Part shown: positions 1-9,718 of the stretch, piece by piece
Numbering within the stretch: the stretch's first letter is position 1
Layout of the letters: each line of letters opens with the position of its first letter
NCBI GenBank assembly: GCA_003577275.1
Contig: QEVO01000010.1
Coordinates: 1 to 49,188, forward strand
Length of the DNA: 49,188 nt
Direction of reading: 5' to 3'
From: Pseudomonadota bacterium
GTDB taxonomy: Bacteria > Pseudomonadota > Alphaproteobacteria > Sphingomonadales > Govanellaceae
The notes under the pieces: model-generated
The model's database searches: none
The model's input: only the letters and a program-made list of their open reading frames with translations
Told to the model about the DNA's origin: nothing
Position numbers and translations under genes: made by a program

Positions 1-86
1 CACGCCCGCCTAGCCCGTCCGCACCCTGGGCAGCCGTTTTCCCGACTTGCCGCTGTACGGCTCGCTAATGGCCGGGAATGGGGTAT

Positions 87-220
87 TTAGATACCGCTCA
101 TACCGGCATCGGCTGCGGCCTGGGTGCGGGTGCTCGGGACGGTGCCGTCCCGTGCATTTGCGTCGTATTGGTTTTTTGCAGGCTCTATCTGCTTCAGCAA
201 TTCCCTTAAGGTGCCGCATA
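87..220 (-). pseudogene. Decayed fragment of a phage/plasmid-type protein
   Basis: Read on the minus strand, this stretch encodes a segment with LLKQIEPAKNQYDANARDG followed by TVPSTRTQAAADAGMS, ending at a TAA (87-89). I recall similar segments in proteins of phages and mobile elements, where an AGLSERQ-like motif continues into a helical domain. Here the frame stops two codons after AGMS, so only a piece is left. No start codon with a ribosome site is visible. The family link is from memory of the motif and is only moderately secure. Confidence 0.35.
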
Positions 221-231
221 AATAAGGGCTT

Positions 232-272
232 GTTACGTAACGGCCCATGGAATATATTCGTTACGTAACGAA
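232..272. promoter_or_regulatory. Paired GTTACGTAAC palindromes upstream of the 164-aa gene
   Basis: Two copies of the perfect 10-bp palindrome GTTACGTAAC lie at 232-241 and 260-269, 28 bp apart. The second is extended to a 16-bp perfect palindrome (TTCGTTACGTAACGAA, 257-272). They sit just ahead of the purine-rich ribosome site (271-278) and ATG at 284, as an operator for a repressor would. Two more copies occur inside and at the end of the same gene. Confidence 0.55.
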
Positions 273-283
273 GGGGGGTTGCC

Positions 284-778
284 ATGGCAATGACGAATGC
301 TGAGCGACAAAAGCGATTCCGGGAACGACTGAAAGCTAAGGCCGCCGGAACCAATCGGGGACCGGATGTAGGTGCCCTAATTCATGCCGCATCACTCCAT
401 CATGATGAATGGGGCTTGTCTGCGCCAGATGATGCCGCGCCCACGGTTCGAAATGATATGTATGGGGTTGTGCTGGCGGCTATGACGGCGGAACTACTTC
501 GGCAGTATCCGTTCAACGTGGACGAGATTGACCTTGCGTTACGTAACGTTATAAATCACCTTCTTGCCCTGGTGGGGTTAAGCCTGGACGACTTACCCAA
601 CCCAACGCCCGCCGATATTCTAGCCTCATATCCCACTAAGACAGATCGGCGGCGCTTGAAACAAGCTATCAATTTCGATTGGGAAGGATATGCCGCTGGG
701 GATGAGTGGGCGCGGCTCACGTTGGCTGACCGACTGCGCTTATACAGGTACACATCAGCATCTAACACCGTTACGTAA
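284..778 (+). CDS. Hypothetical accessory-element protein, 164 aa
   Basis: I do not recognise a named family. The N-terminus (residues 1-20) is a charged helix of the type MTNAERQKRFRERLK seen in many small phage or plasmid proteins, which often bind nucleic acid. The rest is predicted helical and acidic, with no transmembrane segment. The start at 284 follows a strong purine run (AAGGGGGG, 271-278); a second in-frame ATG at 290 is possible. The gene is preceded by two GTTACGTAAC palindromes, contains a third at 538-547, and its stop codon TAA falls inside a fourth (770-779). This suggests autoregulation, or that the palindromes belong to a replication or partition site. It converges on the next gene across a GC-rich hairpin. 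Confidence 0.6.
   Translation: MAMTNAERQKRFRERLKAKAAGTNRGPDVGALIHAASLHHDEWGLSAPDDAAPTVRNDMYGVVLAAMTAELLRQYPFNVDEIDLALRNVINHLLALVGLSLDDLPNPTPADILASYPTKTDRRRLKQAINFDWEGYAAGDEWARLTLADRLRLYRYTSASNTVT
538..547. repeat. Third copy of palindrome GTTACGTAAC (inside the gene)
   Basis: Perfect copy within the coding region of the 164-aa protein; with flanks the palindrome is 12 bp (CGTTACGTAACG, 537-548). Being inside a reading frame, it is either a coincidence of codons or a binding site kept under selection. Confidence 0.7.
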
Positions 779-779
779 C
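770..779. repeat. Fourth copy of palindrome GTTACGTAAC (spans the stop codon)
   Basis: Perfect copy whose central TAA is the stop codon of the 164-aa gene (776-778). It directly precedes the terminator hairpin. The four copies fall within 548 bp, and I noticed no further copy in the window. Confidence 0.7.
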
Positions 780-785
780 AGAAAA

Positions 786-804
786 CGCCCCCGAAGGGGC
801 GCTT
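786..804. terminator. Intrinsic terminator between convergent genes
   Basis: A 6-bp GC stem (786-791 with 796-801) closes a CGAA tetraloop. It is preceded by AAAA and followed by CTT, so it could act in both directions. It lies between the stop codons of the plus-strand 164-aa gene and the minus-strand 67-aa gene. Confidence 0.55.
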
Positions 805-822
805 CCGTGTGCGCGGGGGGGA

Positions 823-1026
823 TTAGCCTACGACAAACCGGCCTTGCTCAACAAGAATGTCCGCTATCTCATTTTTCCATTCTTCCGGGAAGTTGTCCGG
901 CCCCTGGCCTTCAAGCCGCCGCCCAATGTATTTCTTCCCATCCCGCTGCCATATCAAATGGGGCTGGTCACCAGCATCAATAGCCATACGAACCCATTCT
1001 TCCGGGGATTTTGGCTCGATGCTCAT
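823..1026 (-). CDS. Hypothetical small soluble protein, 67 aa
   Basis: Unrecognised. The protein is acidic and aromatic-rich, with an EEW motif near each end and a central WQRDGKKYIGRRLEG segment that looks like a small beta hairpin; there is no membrane segment or Cys cluster. The start at 1026 is preceded by AAGAAAGGGGGT with good spacing. In the presumed ancestral layout its ATG would overlap the TGA of the upstream 211-aa gene (ATGA); here a 66-bp duplication separates them. The two genes form a minus-strand operon of the accessory element. Confidence 0.55.
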   Translation of the reverse strand: MSIEPKSPEEWVRMAIDAGDQPHLIWQRDGKKYIGRRLEGQGPDNFPEEWKNEIADILVEQGRFVVG

Positions 1027-1125
1027 TGGGTACCCCCTTTCTTGAGGAACGCCAGCGCCTCAGATCAAGATGCAAATTTGCATCTTGATCATTGGGTACC
1101 CCCTTTCTTGAGGAACGCCAGCGCC
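1023..1125. repeat. 37-bp direct repeat flanking a perfect 28-bp palindrome
   Basis: Positions 1023-1059 and 1089-1125 are identical over 37 bp. The repeat contains the last 12 codons of the 211-aa gene, the ribosome site and the overlapping start. Between them, 1063-1090 is a perfect 28-bp palindrome (arm GATCAAGATGCAAA). The result is a 66-bp insertion that gives the upstream gene and the downstream gene their own copy of the junction sequence. Confidence 0.85.
1060..1092 (-). CDS. Possible 10-codon mini-ORF inside the palindrome
   Basis: Within the inserted segment, ATG at 1092-1090 overlaps the TGA of the upstream gene (ATGA) and opens a 10-residue frame, MIKMQICILI, ending with TGA at 1060-1062. 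It has its own copy of the AAGAAAGGGGGT ribosome site upstream. The peptide is hydrophobic with one Cys. Whether it is translated for its product, for coupling, or not at all cannot be told from sequence. Confidence 0.2.
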   Translation of the reverse strand: MIKMQICILI

Positions 1126-1724
1126 CGATCCCCAAGGCCGTCCCATTCATCATTGGTATCGCGGATGAACTCAAGGGCGGCTATAGCGTCGGCCATGGTG
1201 TTTATGCGCGCGTTCCAGAGCCGCGCACCTGAGGCGGCCGCAGCGGCCTGGGCTTTGGCTTCCGCTTCCTGGGCAGCTTCCATCCCCCGTTCACGGTAGA
1301 CCCGTTCCCGGATGGCGTCGGCCCGCTCTTTTGATACCCGCCGGGCTTCGTCAAACCGCATAATCATTTCCGCCTCTAACGCCGTCATTGTATCGCCACG
1401 GCCCGGCTTGCCAGCCGAGTTAAGGATGCAGATCGACATGAGCAAATCTTCATGCTCGCCCGTGGGCTCGCCATCAATGAATGGTACTTCCCGCGTCACG
1501 GCTTCCCCGTCCGGCTTGACCCGCGTCAGGGTGACGATAACCGGGTTTGCGGCGATCTCATCGCGGGCGGCGTATTTAATGGCGGCAACCGCGTCCCAAG
1601 CCTGGGATTCAGCGGCTAAGTTTTCCTCATTTTCCGCCACCATGGCGGCAATGGTGGGGTGTTCCAGGGTATGTCCGATGGCTTCCACCGGGCAGGGTTG
1701 TGGGGTAATATTTTCAGTAGTCAT
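1089..1724 (-). CDS. Hypothetical phage/accessory-element protein, 211 aa
   Basis: Family not recognised. It is an acidic, mostly helical protein. A central region has a beta pattern around residues 65-90 (PVIVTLTRVKPDGEAV). A long Ala/Glu/Arg-rich helix around 130-170 (ERVYRERGMEAAQEAEAKAQ) is probably coiled coil. The C-terminus reads ALAFLKKGGTQ. I chose the ATG at 1724 over one 30 bases upstream because GAAAGGAAG precedes it by 6 bases. It is the first gene of a minus-strand operon with the 67-aa gene. Composition resembles phage structural or recombination accessory proteins, but no function should be assigned. Confidence 0.6.
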   Translation of the reverse strand: MTTENITPQPCPVEAIGHTLEHPTIAAMVAENEENLAAESQAWDAVAAIKYAARDEIAANPVIVTLTRVKPDGEAVTREVPFIDGEPTGEHEDLLMSICILNSAGKPGRGDTMTALEAEMIMRFDEARRVSKERADAIRERVYRERGMEAAQEAEAKAQAAAAASGARLWNARINTMADAIAALEFIRDTNDEWDGLGDRALAFLKKGGTQ

Positions 1725-1893
1725 GATGATCTTCCTTTCAGATCGTTGTGACAAGGCCCGGCTTGGTGATCGCCACCTTGTCGGGCCGTTTTTCTACCGG
1801 CGTCTTGTGTGCCCACAGTTGTGCCCACAGGAAAATGACGCCATACAGCCGCGTATGGGCTGCCTCATAACTTACTGAAATTTGGGGATTTTT

Positions 1894-1969
1894 TGGTGAG
1901 CCCGGATGGATTCGAACCATCGACCCTCTGATTAAAAGTCAGATGCTCTACCGACTGAGCTACGGGCTC
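1894..1969 (-). tRNA. tRNA-Lys (anticodon UUU)
   Basis: The minus strand folds as a full cloverleaf: 7-bp acceptor GAGCCCG/CGGGCTC (1963-1969 with 1898-1904), D-loop with AGTCGGTAGA, anticodon loop CTTTTAA giving UUU, and T-arm GGTTCGAATCC. The discriminator is A and the CCA tail is encoded (1894-1896). Its 3' end faces the accessory region at 1-1893, consistent with use as an integration site. Confidence 0.96.
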
Positions 1970-2044
1970 GGCGCTGCATCGAGCGGCGATAAGGTGCCGG
2001 GAACATAGGGTCAACCCGCCGGCCGGTCAACCATTTCTAAGCCC

Positions 2045-4215
<2,171 letters not shown>

Positions 4216-4232
4216 ATATTCCCTCTCCTATG

Positions 4233-4372
4233 AGAGATCTCTGCGGAACTTGATGCAATATTGTCATTCCCGCGAAAGCGGGAATCCACTGCTGTCAAAA
4301 GACGTTGTATTTCCGATGGATCCCCGCCTACGCGGGGATGACGACCTTGTTCTAAATTTTGCAGAGATCTCT
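4233..4372. repeat. 140-bp MITE-like element with nested hairpins
   Basis: The ends are a 12-bp inverted repeat: AGAGATCTCTGC (4233-4244) and GCAGAGATCTCT (4361-4372). Inside are two hairpins in inverted orientation: ATTCCCGC-GAAA-GCGGGAAT (4266-4285) and ATCCCCGC-CTAC-GCGGGGAT (4320-4339). The inner GTCATTCCCGCG/GCGGGAATCC motif is a very common intergenic repeat in proteobacteria (its shadow translation gives DSRFRGND). No clear target duplication was seen. Both hairpins lack T-runs but may still attenuate read-through into queA. Confidence 0.75.
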
Positions 4373-4412
4373 TCGTAGAGAGTGGAATAAAATGCGCTTG
4401 GCATCACCACTC

Positions 4413-4997
4413 CTACTGCGCCGAGTCCGCCTTCGCCACGTCAGCGGCGACGCGCATCGAGAGGATTTTATCGGGATTACCGAAGCGGGTAAAATTATCC
4501 CCCTCGCCGCGCTTGATCTTATCAACCGCTTCCATGCCGCTCACCACCCGCCCCCAGGCGGTGTACTGACCGTCGAGATGAAAGGCCGGGCGGAAGCAAA
4601 TGAAGAACTGGCTGTCGGCGCTGTTGGGATTTGCTGCCCGCGCCATGGAGACGGTGCCGCGCAAATGCATTTGCTGGTTGAACTCGGCCTTCAAGTTCTT
4701 GCCCGAGCCGCCGGTGCCGTCGCCCTTGGGATCGCCAGTCTGCGCCATGAAGCCGTCGATGACGCGATGGAAGGTCAGGCCATCGTAAAACTTCTGACGC
4801 ACCAGCTCCTTGATGCGGGCAACGTGATTGGGCGCATCCTTGGGATACATTTCAATGATCACCGGACCATCCTTTAATTCCATGATCAGCGTATTTTCAG
4901 GATCGAGTCCCGCCGGCAATGTCACTGTTCCCGCCACTGTATTACCTCCCATAAATCCGGCCATGATCGCCGATATGATCGCCATCACTTTACGCAT
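4413..4997 (-). CDS. Exported cyclophilin-type peptidyl-prolyl isomerase
   Basis: Catalyses cis-trans isomerisation of proline peptide bonds. The protein is 194 aa, with a hydrophobic N-terminus (about 1-22, ending TVAG) that looks like a signal peptide or anchor, so it should act in the periplasm. The cyclophilin core is clear: FHRVIDGFMAQTGDP (about 77-91), then a GTVSMARA stretch, SQFFICF, LDGQYTAWGRVVSGM. The catalytic Arg is in FHRV, and Gln/Phe of the pocket are in SQFFI. It sits 3 bases after the coaD stop, so it is probably cotranscribed from gyrA-coaD. PpiA versus PpiB naming cannot be settled. Confidence 0.93.
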   Translation of the reverse strand: MRKVMAIISAIMAGFMGGNTVAGTVTLPAGLDPENTLIMELKDGPVIIEMYPKDAPNHVARIKELVRQKFYDGLTFHRVIDGFMAQTGDPKGDGTGGSGKNLKAEFNQQMHLRGTVSMARAANPNSADSQFFICFRPAFHLDGQYTAWGRVVSGMEAVDKIKRGEGDNFTRFGNPDKILSMRVAADVAKADSAQ

Positions 4998-5000
4998 CGC

Positions 5001-5525
5001 CTAACTCCTCGCCGCGGCTTTCTGCGCCGCGATTTTGGCATAAACTTGGTCCACCACGCGCGGCGGCACGAAGCATTTGATATCGCCGCCGAAGCGGGCG
5101 ATTTCCTTGACCAGCCGCGAGGCGATGGATTGCAACTCAGCCTCGGCCATTAAAAACACCGTTTCGATGTCGGGGTTCAAGCGGCGGTTCATGCCCGCCA
5201 TTTGAAACTCGTACTCAAAGTCGGATACCGCGCGTAAACCCCGAATGATGTAATTTGCCCCCACTTCCTCGGCAAAGTGCATCAACAGCGTCTCGAAGGG
5301 CCTGACCTCGATGACGACGCCTGACGCTTCGGCAATCTCCCGCGTCTCCTCTGTCACGATGCGACGGCGCTCCTCCAAGGTAAAAAGCGGATCCTTGGAC
5401 GGGTTCGTCGCCACACCTAAGACCAGGCGATCCACCATCTTGACCGCCCGCTTGATGATGTCGATATGCCCCCGGGTGATGGGATCGAATGTCCCCGGAT
5501 ATAGCCCAACCCGTTTCTTCGCCAC
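5001..5525 (-). CDS. coaD: Phosphopantetheine adenylyltransferase
   Basis: Penultimate enzyme of coenzyme A synthesis: 4'-phosphopantetheine + ATP to dephospho-CoA + PPi. The 174-aa protein begins MAKKRVGLYPGTFDPITRGH, with the nucleotidyltransferase signature GTFDPxTxGH. It continues with ANYIIRGLRAVSDFEYE (about 95-110) and the LNPDIETVFLM and SIASRLVKEIA stretches typical of CoaD. It lies just downstream of gyrA and 3 bases upstream of the cyclophilin gene, an order seen in many alphaproteobacteria. It also supplies CoA for the phosphopantetheine arm of carriers such as the ACP of the EPS locus. Confidence 0.97.
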   Translation of the reverse strand: MAKKRVGLYPGTFDPITRGHIDIIKRAVKMVDRLVLGVATNPSKDPLFTLEERRRIVTEETREIAEASGVVIEVRPFETLLMHFAEEVGANYIIRGLRAVSDFEYEFQMAGMNRRLNPDIETVFLMAEAELQSIASRLVKEIARFGGDIKCFVPPRVVDQVYAKIAAQKAAARS

Positions 5526-5583
5526 TGACGTTTCTCCCGGTTTTATAAGTTCCCGAAAGGGTTAGACCAGGACACGGGCGCTG

Positions 5584-8364
5584 TCAAACGCCGCTGTCGC
5601 CCCCGTCCTCCTCGTCCTCGCCTTCCTCGACCAAGGCCACCGAGACGATATGCTCGTTATCATCGACCCTAAACAGCGTGACGCCCTGGGTCTGCCTGCC
5701 GGCGATGCGGATGTCGTCCACCGGCACCCGGATCAGCCGGCCCATGTCGCTGACCATCATCACGTGGTGATGCTCGGCTACCGGGAAGGAACTGACCACG
5801 TGGCCGTTGCGGTCGGAGGTTTCGATATTGATGATGCCCGAGCCGCCGCGCCCGGTGACCCGGTATTCATAGGCCGAGGTGCGCTTGCCGTAGCCGTTGG
5901 CGGTGACCGACAGGATCAGCTGCTCGTTGGCTTTTAAGGTCTCAAACCGCTCGGCGCTGATGCCCTCCGGCGTGGCGCCCACCGGCTCCTCGCGGCGCAC
6001 GCTCGCCATGTGCTTCAAGTAGGCGTCCCGCTCCTCGATCCCAAGATCAATATGATGCAGGATCGACATATTGATGACGGCATCGCCCTCGGCCAGGGTG
6101 ATGCCGCGCACGCCGTCGGAACTGCGGCCCTTGAAGCGGCGAATTTCGGTGGCGGCGAAACGGATGCACTTGCCGCCCTTGGTGGCGAGGAGCACGTCAT
6201 CGGTTTCAGCGTTGCAGGCGGCGACGCCGATCAATTTATCACCCTCGTCAAGCTTCATGGCGATCTTGCCGTTGGACATGACGTTGGTGAAATCAGATAA
6301 ATCGTTGCGCCGCACGTTGCCCGACGCGGTGGCGAACATGGCGTCGAGATTGCCCCAGGTATTTTCATCCTCCGGCAGCGGCAACAGTGTGGTCACCGTC
6401 TCCCCCTGCTCTAAAGGCAGGATGTTAATCAGCGCCCGTCCCCGCGCCTGCGGCGTGCCTAGCGGCAGCCGCCACACTTTGAGTTTATAGACCTTGCCGA
6501 CGTTGGTGAAAAACAGCACCGGCGTGTGGGTCGAGGCGACGAATAGCTCGGACAAGAAATCTTCTTCCTTGGTCGCCATGCCGGAGCGGCCCTTGCCGCC
6601 GCGCTTTTGCGCCCGATAGGTGGATAAGGCCACGCGCTTGATGTAGCCTGAGTGGGTGACGGTGACCACCATGTCCTCGCGCTGGATCAGGTCCTCATCT
6701 TCCAGTTCGCCCTCAGCGCCTTCGGTGATCTCGGTGCGGCGCGGCGTGGCGAAGTTTTGCCTCACCTCGACGAACTCGGCGCGCATCACTTCATAAAGCC
6801 GTTTGCGGCTTTGCAGGATGTCCAAGAACTCGGCGATCTTCGTCGCCAATTCCTTCAACTCGCCGCCAATATCCTCGCGCCCGAGCGCGGTCAGGCGATG
6901 AAGCCGCAAGTCGAGAATGGCCTTCACCTGCACGTCGGACAGCTTGTACTTGCCGTCTTTAAATTCGCCGCGCGGATCGCTGATCAGCGTCAGGTAGCTT
7001 TCCACGTCCCGCGCATCCCATTCCCGGCGCAGCAATTCGTCGCGGGCGGCGTTGGGATTTTCCGCGCCGCGGATCACCGCCACCACCTCGTCGATGTGGG
7101 TGACAGCAATCACCAAACCGACCAAGATGTGGGCCCGGTCGCGGGCCTTCATCAGGCGGAACTTGGTGCGCCGGGTGATCACGTCCTCACGGAATTTGAT
7201 GAAGGCGTCGATAACATCACGCAGCGTCATCAGCTCCGGCCGGCCGCCGCGCAAGGCAAGCGTGTTGACGCCGAAACTGGTCTGCAACGGCGTGTAGCGG
7301 TAGAGCTGGTTCAGGACAACATCCGGCACCGCCTCGCGCCTCAGTTCAATCACCACCCGCACGCCATCGCGGTCAGATTCGTCGCGCAGGTCGGCAATGC
7401 CCTCGATGCGCTTGTCGCGCACGCACTCGGCGATCTTTTCAATCATCGCCGCCTTGTTGACCTGGTAGGGAATCTCCGTGACAATGATGGCGGCGCGTTC
7501 CTTGCGCACTTCTTCAATGTGAGTACGGCTGCGAATGATGACGGAACCGCGGCCGCGAAGCGCCGCCGCCCGGCAGCCCATTTTACCTAAGATGATGCCG
7601 CCGGTGGGAAAATCGGGCCCCGGCACCAGGTCAATGAGCTCATCCTCGCTGATCAAGGGGTTGTCGATGAAGGCGCAGCAGGCGTCGATCACCTCGCCTA
7701 AGTTATGGGGCGGGATGTTGGTGGCCATGCCGACGGCGATGCCGCCCGCGCCGTTGACCAGGAGATTGGGAAAGCGCGCCGGTAGCACCTCCGGCTCGTG
7801 CTCAGATTCGTCGTAGTTGGGGTGGAAGTCGACGGTGTCCTCGTCGATATCGGCGATGAGCGTGGCGGCGGCGCGATCCAAGCGGCTTTCGGTGTAGCGC
7901 ATGGCCGCCGCCTTGTCGCCGTCCATGGAGCCGAAATTGCCCTGGCCGTCAATCAGCGGCAGGCGCATGGAAAAATCCTGCGCCAGACGCACCAAGGCGT
8001 CATAGATCGCCTGATCGCCATGGGGGTGATATTTACCCATCACGTCACCGACGATGCGGGCCGATTTGCGGTAGGCCTTGGTGTGGTCGTAGCCGTTCTC
8101 GTACATCGAGTAGAGGATGCGGCGGTGCACCGGCTTCAAGCCGTCCCGCACGTCAGGCAGCGCGCGGGCCACGATCACGCTCATGGCGTAATCGAGGTAG
8201 GAGCGCTTCATCTCCTCTTCGATGGTAATCGGCTCGATATCGTGGGCTTTAGGGTCGAGAACGTCCGCGTCGGTCAACGGTGCAGGGCCTTTCGTGTAAG
8301 AGCATCGCGCCGCACCGCCGCCAGCCCCAAATGTGGGGCCAAAGGCCGCGCCGAGACGCGACAT
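5584..8364 (-). CDS. gyrA: DNA gyrase subunit A
   Basis: Cleaves and rejoins DNA as the A subunit of the A2B2 gyrase that introduces negative supercoils. The 926-aa frame shows [20 protein letters not shown] at the start of the conserved region, [19 protein letters not shown] (quinolone-resistance region), the active-site Tyr in [11 protein letters not shown], and C-terminal beta-pinwheel blades including the GyrA box ([11 protein letters not shown]). The quinolone-sensitive position before DQAIYD is Gly-Asp rather than Gly-Asp-Ser/Ala, so it should be compared with relatives. The first 29 residues are low complexity and unusual; a TTG at 8277, preceded by GAAAGG, is a plausible true start (897 aa). 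The C-terminus is acidic ([11 protein letters not shown]). Confidence 0.96.
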   Translation of the reverse strand: MSRLGAAFGPTFGAGGGAARCSYTKGPAPLTDADVLDPKAHDIEPITIEEEMKRSYLDYAMSVIVARALPDVRDGLKPVHRRILYSMYENGYDHTKAYRKSARIVGDVMGKYHPHGDQAIYDALVRLAQDFSMRLPLIDGQGNFGSMDGDKAAAMRYTESRLDRAAATLIADIDEDTVDFHPNYDESEHEPEVLPARFPNLLVNGAGGIAVGMATNIPPHNLGEVIDACCAFIDNPLISEDELIDLVPGPDFPTGGIILGKMGCRAAALRGRGSVIIRSRTHIEEVRKERAAIIVTEIPYQVNKAAMIEKIAECVRDKRIEGIADLRDESDRDGVRVVIELRREAVPDVVLNQLYRYTPLQTSFGVNTLALRGGRPELMTLRDVIDAFIKFREDVITRRTKFRLMKARDRAHILVGLVIAVTHIDEVVAVIRGAENPNAARDELLRREWDARDVESYLTLISDPRGEFKDGKYKLSDVQVKAILDLRLHRLTALGREDIGGELKELATKIAEFLDILQSRKRLYEVMRAEFVEVRQNFATPRRTEITEGAEGELEDEDLIQREDMVVTVTHSGYIKRVALSTYRAQKRGGKGRSGMATKEEDFLSELFVASTHTPVLFFTNVGKVYKLKVWRLPLGTPQARGRALINILPLEQGETVTTLLPLPEDENTWGNLDAMFATASGNVRRNDLSDFTNVMSNGKIAMKLDEGDKLIGVAACNAETDDVLLATKGGKCIRFAATEIRRFKGRSSDGVRGITLAEGDAVINMSILHHIDLGIEERDAYLKHMASVRREEPVGATPEGISAERFETLKANEQLILSVTANGYGKRTSAYEYRVTGRGGSGIINIETSDRNGHVVSSFPVAEHHHVMMVSDMGRLIRVPVDDIRIAGRQTQGVTLFRVDDNEHIVSVALVEEGEDEEDGGDSGV

Positions 8365-8531
8365 GTCGTCGTCTGCGTGGCGGCCACCATAGCAACCCGA
8401 CGCGCCCCGCGCAATGCCCGGTATTGAGATAAAAAGGTATTATATTTCAATGAATTATCGGGCGTTTTTTCGACCCCTAATGGGTGTGCTAGAGTCGGCC
8501 ACGGAAAACATCATTAAGGGAGGATCGCGCC

Positions 8532-8916
8532 ATGTCCCAACCATCGCTGACCAGCGGCGGCTGCCTGTGCGGAAATATACGCTATGAAAGCCCGGATGCC
8601 CCCGAGAACGTGCATTTTTGCCATTGCACCATGTGCCGCAAAATATCCGGCGGACCCTTCGCCTACCTCGCCGGGTTCAAGAAAGGCCGGTTGCGGTTTT
8701 TGACTGGCGAGCCCGCCTACAAAGGCAAGGCGCGGCCATTGCCCGGTCTGCGGCAGCCACCTGACCTTCGAGTACATCACCCCGGAGGCAAAACACGTCT
8801 ACGTCGCCGGCGGCAGCCTCGATCGCCCCAACCTCGCCCCACCCGTCAAGCACGTCGGCGCCTCCACTTGGCTCCCCTGGCTGCACCTGGAGGACGGGTT
8901 GGAGAGAGGGGAGTAG
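8532..8916 (+). pseudogene. GFA-family (glutathione-dependent formaldehyde-activating-like) gene with frameshift
   Basis: The first 66 codons carry the zinc motifs GGCLCGNIRY and FCHCTMCRK of the GFA fold. Near 8731-8735, in a GC-rich CGCGGCC stretch, the frame must shift by +1 (or two bases are missing) to continue as GHCPVCGSHLTFEYITPEAK and then GASTWLPWL, ending at TAG 8914-8916. The rejoined product is about 128 aa, normal for the family. The uncorrected frame would instead run to 8972 through Arg/Pro-rich nonsense. This is either a true pseudogene or a sequencing error in a GC run. The ribosome site GGGAGGATC precedes the ATG. Confidence 0.85.
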
Positions 8917-8952
8917 CGATGACGACCGCACAGATAGGAAAGCCTTGCATTA

Positions 8953-8971
8953 TATACGGCAATGCCGTATA
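8953..8971. promoter_or_regulatory. Operator-like dyad of the RelE/HigB-type TA operon
   Basis: TATACGGC-AAT-GCCGTATA is a perfect 8-bp inverted repeat with a 3-bp spacer, 7 bases before the toxin ATG. Its 15-bp core TACGGCAATGCCGTA has the same TACG-N7-CGTA layout as the two dyads at the second TA locus (11587-11601, 11620-11634). A site for autorepression by the HTH antitoxin is likely. Confidence 0.65.
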
Positions 8972-8978
8972 AACAATC

Positions 8979-9332
8979 ATGCATGTCATCGTCGAGACGG
9001 AAATGTTTTTACGGGCGGCAAAGCTCACTGGCGTATCCGATGAGGAACGAGAAGGCATTGTCTCATGGCTGGCGGCAAACCCGACAGCTGGTGATGTAAT
9101 TCAAGGAACAGGCGGCGTCCGCAAAGCGCGCATCGCCGCCAAGGGCAAAGGCAAAAGCGGCGGCTATCGCGTCATCACATTTTTTGGCGGAAACGATATG
9201 CCATTATTCTTGCTAACCATCTACGCCAAAGGCGACCGGGCTGACTTGTCGCCTGAGATGAGGAAAGCGGTAACTTCGGTAGCGGAAATCATCAAACAGG
9301 AATTTCATAGGCCATGGCGAAAAAAACGGTAA
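8979..9332 (+). CDS. RelE/HigB-family toxin of a type II TA pair
   Basis: A 117-aa basic protein with the RelE/ParE-type fold pattern: N-terminal helix (EREGIVSWLAANP), GTGGVRKARIAAKGKGKSGGYRVI, then FLLTIYAKGDRADLS. This version, with the KGKSGGYRVI strand, is common among toxins encoded upstream of an HTH antitoxin (HigBA order). Such toxins are usually ribosome-dependent mRNA endoribonucleases; that activity is inferred. Its 3' end overlaps the antitoxin gene by 19 bases, so the two are translationally coupled. An operator-like dyad lies immediately upstream. Confidence 0.88.
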   Translation: MHVIVETEMFLRAAKLTGVSDEEREGIVSWLAANPTAGDVIQGTGGVRKARIAAKGKGKSGGYRVITFFGGNDMPLFLLTIYAKGDRADLSPEMRKAVTSVAEIIKQEFHRPWRKKR

Positions 9333-9649
9333 AGCTCCCTACCCGTCCCAAGCGGGACGTGGCGGCGGAAATTCTGGAAGGCATGAACCAGGCTCTGGCC
9401 TTCGCCAAGGGCGAGGCGGATGTATCACACTATCGCATCCATGTGCCGCGTGCGGTGGACGTGAGAGCGATCCGCTCACGGCTTGGCATGTCGCAGGCGA
9501 TGTTCGCCAAAACTTTCGCGGTGGAAAAACGCACGCTGCAAGACTGGGAACAAGGCCGCCGCGAACCGCAAGGTCCAGCGCGAGTGCTTCTCACCCTCAT
9601 CGACCGTGAGCCGCAAGCCGTCATGCGCGCATTGATGGGGGGAGGTTAG
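9314..9649 (+). CDS. HTH antitoxin of the TA pair
   Basis: A 111-aa protein with an N-terminal segment likely to bind the toxin (about 1-50) and a C-terminal Xre/Cro-type helix-turn-helix (about 55-85: RSRLGMSQAMFAKTFAVEKR, then TLQDWEQGRREPQG). It should neutralise the upstream toxin and repress the operon through the dyad at 8953-8971. The HTH half is clearly related to the antitoxin at 10962-11330 (shared pattern R-RLG-SQA-FA--F-V---T---WEQ-R--P-G-ARVLL--I---P-AV--AL), suggesting the two TA loci descend from a common module. Confidence 0.88.
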   Translation: MAKKTVKLPTRPKRDVAAEILEGMNQALAFAKGEADVSHYRIHVPRAVDVRAIRSRLGMSQAMFAKTFAVEKRTLQDWEQGRREPQGPARVLLTLIDREPQAVMRALMGGG

Positions 9650-9718
9650 CACCGCAGTCACAGTAAATTCATTTGGATTGACCTAATCGTACTATGAACA
9701 GAAAATATATTATTATAT

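Larger units (their letters stand above)
1..1893. mobile_element. End of a phage/ICE-like integrated element next to tRNA-Lys
   Basis: This stretch runs up to the CCA end of the tRNA-Lys gene, and tRNA 3' ends are a classic attachment site for tyrosine-integrase elements. It contains only short genes without clear housekeeping function, a decayed phage-protein fragment, repeated palindromes and a duplicated segment. The other side of the tRNA goes straight into core genes (tgt, queA). No integrase and no second att copy are visible, so most of the element must lie left of position 1. Calling it mobile is an inference from context. Confidence 0.5.

Noticed and set aside
10..354. 114-aa minus-strand ORF across the first 350 bases
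   Set aside because: It overlaps the palindromes and the start of the 164-aa gene, and its Arg/Pro-rich sequence is not protein-like; another frame at 87-220 gives the better phage-protein match.
1738..1920. 60-aa minus-strand ORF entering the tRNA-Lys gene
   Set aside because: It runs from within the tRNA sequence and shows no family motif. The region is more likely a leader for the 211-aa gene.
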